Part shown: one piece after another, positions 4,902 to 8,231 of the stretch
Layout of the letters: each line of letters begins with the position of its first letter
Numbering within the stretch: the first letter of the stretch is position 1
NCBI GenBank assembly: GCA_017881285.1
Contig: JADGRD010000130.1
Location: 1 to 8,231 of the forward strand
Length of the DNA: 8,231 nt
Reading direction: 5' to 3'
DNA from: Pseudomonadota bacterium
GTDB lineage: Bacteria > Myxococcota_A > Polyangia > Fen-1088
The notes under the pieces: generated by a model
What the model was told of the DNA's origin: nothing
The model's input: only the letters and a program-made list of their open reading frames with translations
Databases searched by the model: none
Made by a program: the position numbers and the translations under genes

Positions 4902-6164
4902 ATGGTTTTCCGACATGCTCGACTTCTTGTCACGAACGCTTGCATTGCGCTGGCGGCCCTGGCGTTGGGCTGTTCCGACGGCGGTTCCAACCCACCAGCC
5001 GACGCGGCCGTAGACATGGCACTCGGCGAAGCTAACGGGACGATCAACGATGTCGGCGCGGAGGCAGGCTCGGCCGCCAGCTTGACCGGGACTGTGACGG
5101 ACAGCACGGGCTCCCCGGTGGTCGGCGCCAAAGTGGATGTGGGCGGCCTGTCGGTCTTCTCGGACGCCCAGGGCAAGTACACCCTTGCCAGCCTGGCGCC
5201 TGGCGCGGCAGTGGTCAACGTGACCCAGCAATGGTTTCAACCCCTCCAGCAGAACCTGACTCTTGCCGACGGTGCCCCCACGTCTTGGAACGTGCCCCTC
5301 ATCGAGATGCCGCTCGAAGTCGCCCCGGCGGATCGAGCGCTGGCCAATCTGTACAACCAAACCTTCGACTGGACCAAGCAGACGGTTTCCATCTCGATTG
5401 TCGAGACCCCCACCCGGCGCGCCTTCGACAACGCCGTATACTTCCACAACCCGGCGCTCTACCGCGACACCAGCGCCACGGCGCCGCTGACCCCGTCGCC
5501 GCAGCCCGTGATCAGGGCAGGAGTCGCCAGCAACTTCACCTTCCCGGTTTTGAGCGGCGCCAACCAGGGCCAGGAGGCGCTGGACCTGAGCACCATCGTG
5601 GACTCGATCAAGGACACCCCGCTCGGCCCCACCGAGCCCGTCGACTACATGATGTGGACCCCGATGGTGAACTGGCTCAACGAGTGGGACGCGGCCAAGT
5701 CAGTCACCATGAAGGTGGCGGGACTGGCGGTGCGCCAGCAGGGCTGGGGCGGCAACGCCATTCGTCCCCAGGAAATCGAGAAGGTCTTCCTGGATCCAAG
5801 TACGGGCCGGCTATGGGTCAAGGTCGTCTTCGAGAACTTCGTGCAGCTTGGTGCTGGTGTCAGCGATGACGACGGCGACGGGCGCAAGGAAATCTACGCC
5901 GCCGTGGCCAGCGCGCACTACACCAGCGAAATGGTGAATGTGCTGGTGACCAACTACACCGTGAGCACCTTCTCCACGTACAGTCTCAGCAAGCAGGTCA
6001 CCAAGAGTCTCAACGAGATCTATTCGACCACGGGCGCGCAGGTCGAGCGCACCATCGGCCAGCCCTTCGCTGTGGCCGGTTTGGGAACCATCACCTACCC
6101 GTACATAGTGCTCAAGGACGCGGTTGGGCAGGAAAATGTGTTCTTGGTCGCCCCGGCGCCTTGA
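4902..6164 (+). CDS. Surface lipoprotein with carboxypeptidase-regulatory-like domain, function unknown
   Basis: A 420-residue lipoprotein. The signal MVFRHARLLV...ALAALALGC places the lipidated Cys at 24, followed by a Ser/Gly/Asp/Ala-rich linker (25-58). Residues about 60-112 form a carboxypeptidase-regulatory-like (CarboxypepD_reg, transthyretin-like beta-sandwich) domain, with GTVTDSTGSPVVGAKVDVGG, then SDAQGKYTLASLAPG. The remaining 300 or so residues are not recognised. They include Trp-rich YMMWTPMVNWLNEWD (249-263) and a Ca-binding-like DxDxDGxxE loop (D322, D324, D326, E330), and look mostly beta with no transmembrane segment. The start is supported by AGAGG 7 nt upstream. The gene ends 31 nt before the propeller gene, and a -35-like TTGAAG overlaps its stop codon. 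A short hairpin (GGCGC 6155-6159 / GCGCC 6166-6170) spans the stop. The role may be binding or structure at the cell surface; no catalytic motif is visible. Confidence 0.8.
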   Translation: MVFRHARLLVTNACIALAALALGCSDGGSNPPADAAVDMALGEANGTINDVGAEAGSAASLTGTVTDSTGSPVVGAKVDVGGLSVFSDAQGKYTLASLAPGAAVVNVTQQWFQPLQQNLTLADGAPTSWNVPLIEMPLEVAPADRALANLYNQTFDWTKQTVSISIVETPTRRAFDNAVYFHNPALYRDTSATAPLTPSPQPVIRAGVASNFTFPVLSGANQGQEALDLSTIVDSIKDTPLGPTEPVDYMMWTPMVNWLNEWDAAKSVTMKVAGLAVRQQGWGGNAIRPQEIEKVFLDPSTGRLWVKVVFENFVQLGAGVSDDDGDGRKEIYAAVASAHYTSEMVNVLVTNYTVSTFSTYSLSKQVTKSLNEIYSTTGAQVERTIGQPFAVAGLGTITYPYIVLKDAVGQENVFLVAPAP

Positions 6165-6189
6165 AGCGCCCATGACCTGGGCATAGAGT
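6161..6189 (+). promoter_or_regulatory. Sigma-70-like promoter for the propeller gene, apparently leaderless
   Basis: TTGAAG (6161-6166; begins TTGA as in the consensus) is separated by exactly 17 nt from TAGAGT (6184-6189; 4/6 to TATAAT). Six bases then precede the GTG at 6196, so the canonical start point falls on the G of the start codon. The -35 overlaps the TGA of the upstream gene (6162-6164). There is no Shine-Dalgarno. Confidence 0.55.
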
Positions 6190-6195
6190 GGCTGC

Positions 6196-7806
6196 GTGAT
6201 TCGGCGAGGTTTCCTGCCGGGATTCGTCCTGTTTGGGCTGTTGCTCGGGCCCCAAGCGGTATGGGCCCAACTTCCGCAGGGCTATCTGGTGTGGTCCAGG
6301 GGCAATCCCGACGATCCGGCTAGCCGGCAGCTTTACCGGATGACCTTGCCTGCCATGGACGACCAGCACGCCCTGACCAGTGGCGAAGATGTCGAGCCGC
6401 GCATCAGCCCTGATGGCAAGTGGATCGCCTACGCCAAGGCCAAGTATCCCGGCGGCTCGGACTACCACGACTTCACCTTGTGGCGGCCCTACATCGTCTC
6501 CATCCACGGCGCCACCGCTGGCCGCAAGGAAATCAAGATCGACGACGACGGCGCCTGGCCCAGTTGGAGCGCCAGCGGAGCCTTGTTCTACAACCAGGCC
6601 GATGGCACCCAGAGCCGCATCATGCGCGCCGAGCTCGACGACAAGGGAACGGCGACGAAGAGCCGCTGGCTGTCCACCTCGACGCTGTTCTCCGCGTACG
6701 TCGAGCTCAACGAGTGTTTTCTGTCGCCCGACGAAAGCTGGTTTGCCGGTCGCACGCGCGGCAACGCCGACCAGAACGGGGTGAGCGCCTTCACCGTGAG
6801 CCCGCCGCAGTCGAGCCTGGTGGCGCGGGCCGGCTCCATCGGATGCATGCCCTTCGTCGCGCCCAGCGGCACCTTCGCCATCATCGCGGGCGCGGGGCTG
6901 GGCATCCGCTGGGGGCAAAGCCCGTTCTTCACCAACCGTATCGAGGATCAGCTGCTCATCCCGCCGCTCACGACGGCCCACCTGGCCTACCACCCCGGTA
7001 TTTCTTCCGACGAGAAGTGGGTGCTGGACGCCCAGGGCACCGACACCGACCACAATTCCGGCCGCTACGACCTGTACCTTCACACGCTGGACACGGCCAC
7101 CATGACCGCCGGCACGGGTCAGGCCTTGACTGCCGATGGCTTCAACGGCTGGCCGCACCTGTGGGTGGGACCGCCGAGCGCGCCGCCCCTGCCCCAACCG
7201 GCCATCGTCGATTTCCATGCCTCCATCTACACGATAACGCCCGGCGAGACGGCGCCCCTGACCTGGAGCACGTTCGGGGCGGACATCGTTTCCCTCGCGG
7301 GCGCACCCGTGGCCGCCGACGGCACCCTGGCCGTCCAGCCCGCGATGACGACGGCCTATACGCTGGTCGCGCAAAGCTCGCAAGTCAGCGACAGCGACAC
7401 GCGCACGGTCACCATCGCCGTGAACCCCAGTCCCTTGCCAGTCAGCATCGATCTCTTTGCTGCCACTCCAGCGCGCATCACCAAGGGCACCAGCGCGATT
7501 CTGAGCTGGCAGGTCAGCAACGCTACCACCCTGAGCTTGGATGGCGTGAGCGTGACGCCTAGGGGATCGATCGAAGCGACCCCGCTGGCCACGACGACCT
7601 ACGTGCTGAGCGCCAACGGCCAGATTGACACGGCGACCGCACCGGTCACCTTGATCGTCGACGAGCCCAAGAGCAAATTGCTGCCCGATCGCGGCGGTTT
7701 CGTGTGCAGCCTGGGAGCTCTGCGCGCCAGCGACAGCCGCGGTTGGATTCTGCTCTTGGGACTGGCAGGCGTGGCGATCTGGCGCCGGCATCGATCGCGG
7801 CGGTAG
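6196..7806 (+). CDS. Secreted PD40 beta-propeller protein with two Ig-like domains and MYXO-CTERM-like C-terminal sorting signal
   Basis: A 536-residue exported protein. The signal peptide runs to AVWA (cleavage after about residue 24). A TolB/PD40-type beta-propeller follows (about 28-325), with repeats such as PRISPDGKWIAYAK (68-81), FLSPDESWFAGR (175-186), FVAPSGTFAII (220-230) and GISSDEKWVLDAQ (268-280). Two tandem Ig-like beta-sandwiches (about 336-409 and 416-488) share the plan IT-x-G ... L-x-W ... SL-x-G-x-x-V ... T-x-Y-x-L. The C-terminus has Cys504, a short linker, a hydrophobic helix (about 517-529) and RRHRSRR. This matches the MYXO-CTERM layout, in which a myxosortase cleaves and the Cys is lipid-anchored at the outer surface. 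The GTG at 6196 gives the only sensible signal peptide. The next gene starts 6 nt after the TAG. The propeller likely binds protein or carbohydrate; the ligand is unknown, and no catalytic residues were identified. Confidence 0.83.
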   Translation: MIRRGFLPGFVLFGLLLGPQAVWAQLPQGYLVWSRGNPDDPASRQLYRMTLPAMDDQHALTSGEDVEPRISPDGKWIAYAKAKYPGGSDYHDFTLWRPYIVSIHGATAGRKEIKIDDDGAWPSWSASGALFYNQADGTQSRIMRAELDDKGTATKSRWLSTSTLFSAYVELNECFLSPDESWFAGRTRGNADQNGVSAFTVSPPQSSLVARAGSIGCMPFVAPSGTFAIIAGAGLGIRWGQSPFFTNRIEDQLLIPPLTTAHLAYHPGISSDEKWVLDAQGTDTDHNSGRYDLYLHTLDTATMTAGTGQALTADGFNGWPHLWVGPPSAPPLPQPAIVDFHASIYTITPGETAPLTWSTFGADIVSLAGAPVAADGTLAVQPAMTTAYTLVAQSSQVSDSDTRTVTIAVNPSPLPVSIDLFAATPARITKGTSAILSWQVSNATTLSLDGVSVTPRGSIEATPLATTTYVLSANGQIDTATAPVTLIVDEPKSKLLPDRGGFVCSLGALRASDSRGWILLLGLAGVAIWRRHRSRR

Positions 7807-7812
7807 CGCCCA

Positions 7813-8231
7813 ATGACCGACCTCGATCCGAGGACACCTAACGATAGTGTGCTTGCCTGGGCCGTCTCGGTGCTGGCGGCCATGGCAACGGCGTACGCCG
7901 CCTGTTTCGCCGTGATGGACACCGACATCTGGTGGCACCTGGCGGCTGGGCGCGTGATGGTCGAGGAGCGGCGGTGGATCTTCGCCGATCCCTTCGCCGC
8001 CGATACCCTGGGGCGCCCGTGGGTGGACGTTCACTGGTTGTTCCAAGTGCTCGTGTATCTCTTGCATCGCTGGGGAGGGATCGCGGGCCTGGTGGTGGCG
8101 AAGATCGCGCTCGTCGGTCTAGGGGTTGGCCTCGGTGTGCGCTCTCTGTGCACGCGGCTTCCGCGCCCGTTGTGGTTGCCCGCCGCGCTCACGGTCGTGG
8201 CCATGCTCTACCCCGCGCGCCACCTGATGCT
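7813..8231 (+). CDS. Polytopic membrane protein, N-terminal part (possible GT-C-type glycosyltransferase), cut by window end
   Basis: The frame is open from ATG 7813 to the window edge (139 complete codons), with no stop. A short polar N-terminus is followed by a first membrane helix (about 13-35). Then comes the loop MDTDIWWHLAAGRVMVEERRWIF...DPFAADTLGRPWVDVHWLFQ (35-78), a second hydrophobic region (79-109, interrupted by HRWGG) and a third helix (about 119-135). The D-x-D-x-WWHL-x-x-G ... DPF ... G-x-x-W ... WL pattern is one I recall from large multi-pass membrane proteins, often left as hypothetical. Acidic residues in the first periplasmic loop (D36, D38) fit the GT-C fold of lipid-sugar-dependent glycosyltransferases, but that is inference. 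It starts 6 nt after the propeller gene with no obvious Shine-Dalgarno, so it is probably co-transcribed and translationally coupled. Confidence 0.75.
   Translation, partial: MTDLDPRTPNDSVLAWAVSVLAAMATAYAACFAVMDTDIWWHLAAGRVMVEERRWIFADPFAADTLGRPWVDVHWLFQVLVYLLHRWGGIAGLVVAKIALVGLGVGLGVRSLCTRLPRPLWLPAALTVVAMLYPARHLM

Noticed and set aside
4804..5013. A 69-codon plus-strand frame before and into the lipoprotein gene
   Set aside because: It overlaps the lipoprotein signal sequence in another frame. No ribosome binding site or motif was seen.
6112..8067. A 651-codon open frame on the minus strand, the longest in the window
   Set aside because: It lies antisense to the propeller gene and the start of the membrane-protein gene, both of which show real domains and signal peptides. 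Its product is Arg/Gly/His-rich without recognisable motifs. Long antisense frames are expected in DNA this GC-rich.
1..8231. CRISPR arrays, insertion sequences, long direct repeats, riboswitches
   Set aside because: Read on both strands, no regularly spaced repeats, transposase motifs, terminal inverted repeats or recognised riboswitch cores were found.

Overview
The window reads as high-GC chromosomal DNA, GC-rich in third codon positions, and most likely comes from a myxobacterium or relative (Myxococcota, formerly Deltaproteobacteria). This assignment is an inference from three things. First, one protein ends in a Cys / transmembrane helix / Arg-rich tail like the MYXO-CTERM sorting signal. 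Second, there are several lipoproteins, one with a Cys-rich CxxDxDCPxxxxC-like tail. Third, housekeeping genes sit among secreted proteins of unknown function. No phage, insertion sequence, CRISPR array or origin was seen.

Layout. Positions 2-799 (+) hold the 3' part of gltD (glutamate synthase small subunit). It converges on a minus-strand pair: an outer-membrane beta-barrel-like protein (2726 to 2145), followed 8 nt later by an RlmI-type 23S rRNA cytosine methyltransferase (2136 to 886). Two perfect hairpins lie in the convergent gap (813-831 and 850-876). A 103-bp divergent gap (2727-2829) then separates the minus-strand pair from a plus-strand run: a small Cys-rich lipoprotein (2830-3195), rph (3210-3923) and rdgB (3920-4528). 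The last two overlap by four bases. A tRNA-Pro(TGG) with its own apparent promoter follows (4598-4673). A 228-bp non-coding stretch (4674-4901) contains several small inverted repeats.

The right third is a surface/secretome block. It has a lipoprotein with a carboxypeptidase-regulatory-like domain (4902-6164), a secreted PD40 beta-propeller with two tandem Ig-like domains and a MYXO-CTERM-like tail (6196-7806), and the start of a polytopic membrane protein with a DxDxWWH loop, possibly a GT-C-type glycosyltransferase (7813 to the window end).

How the genes fit together. rph (tRNA 3' trimming) and rdgB (cleansing of inosine/xanthosine triphosphates) form a common bacterial housekeeping pair. 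The methyltransferase and the barrel protein share an mRNA by position, but no functional link is evident. The surface block is the accessory part and holds the least understood proteins. Two genes (2726 minus, 6196 plus) begin with GTG exactly where transcription should start from well-spaced TTG...-17-TAGANT promoters, which suggests leaderless mRNAs. I did not find a convincing new multi-gene system. The best leads are the leaderless pattern, the sorted propeller protein with its neighbours, and a palindromic element embedded in frame in the methyltransferase gene.
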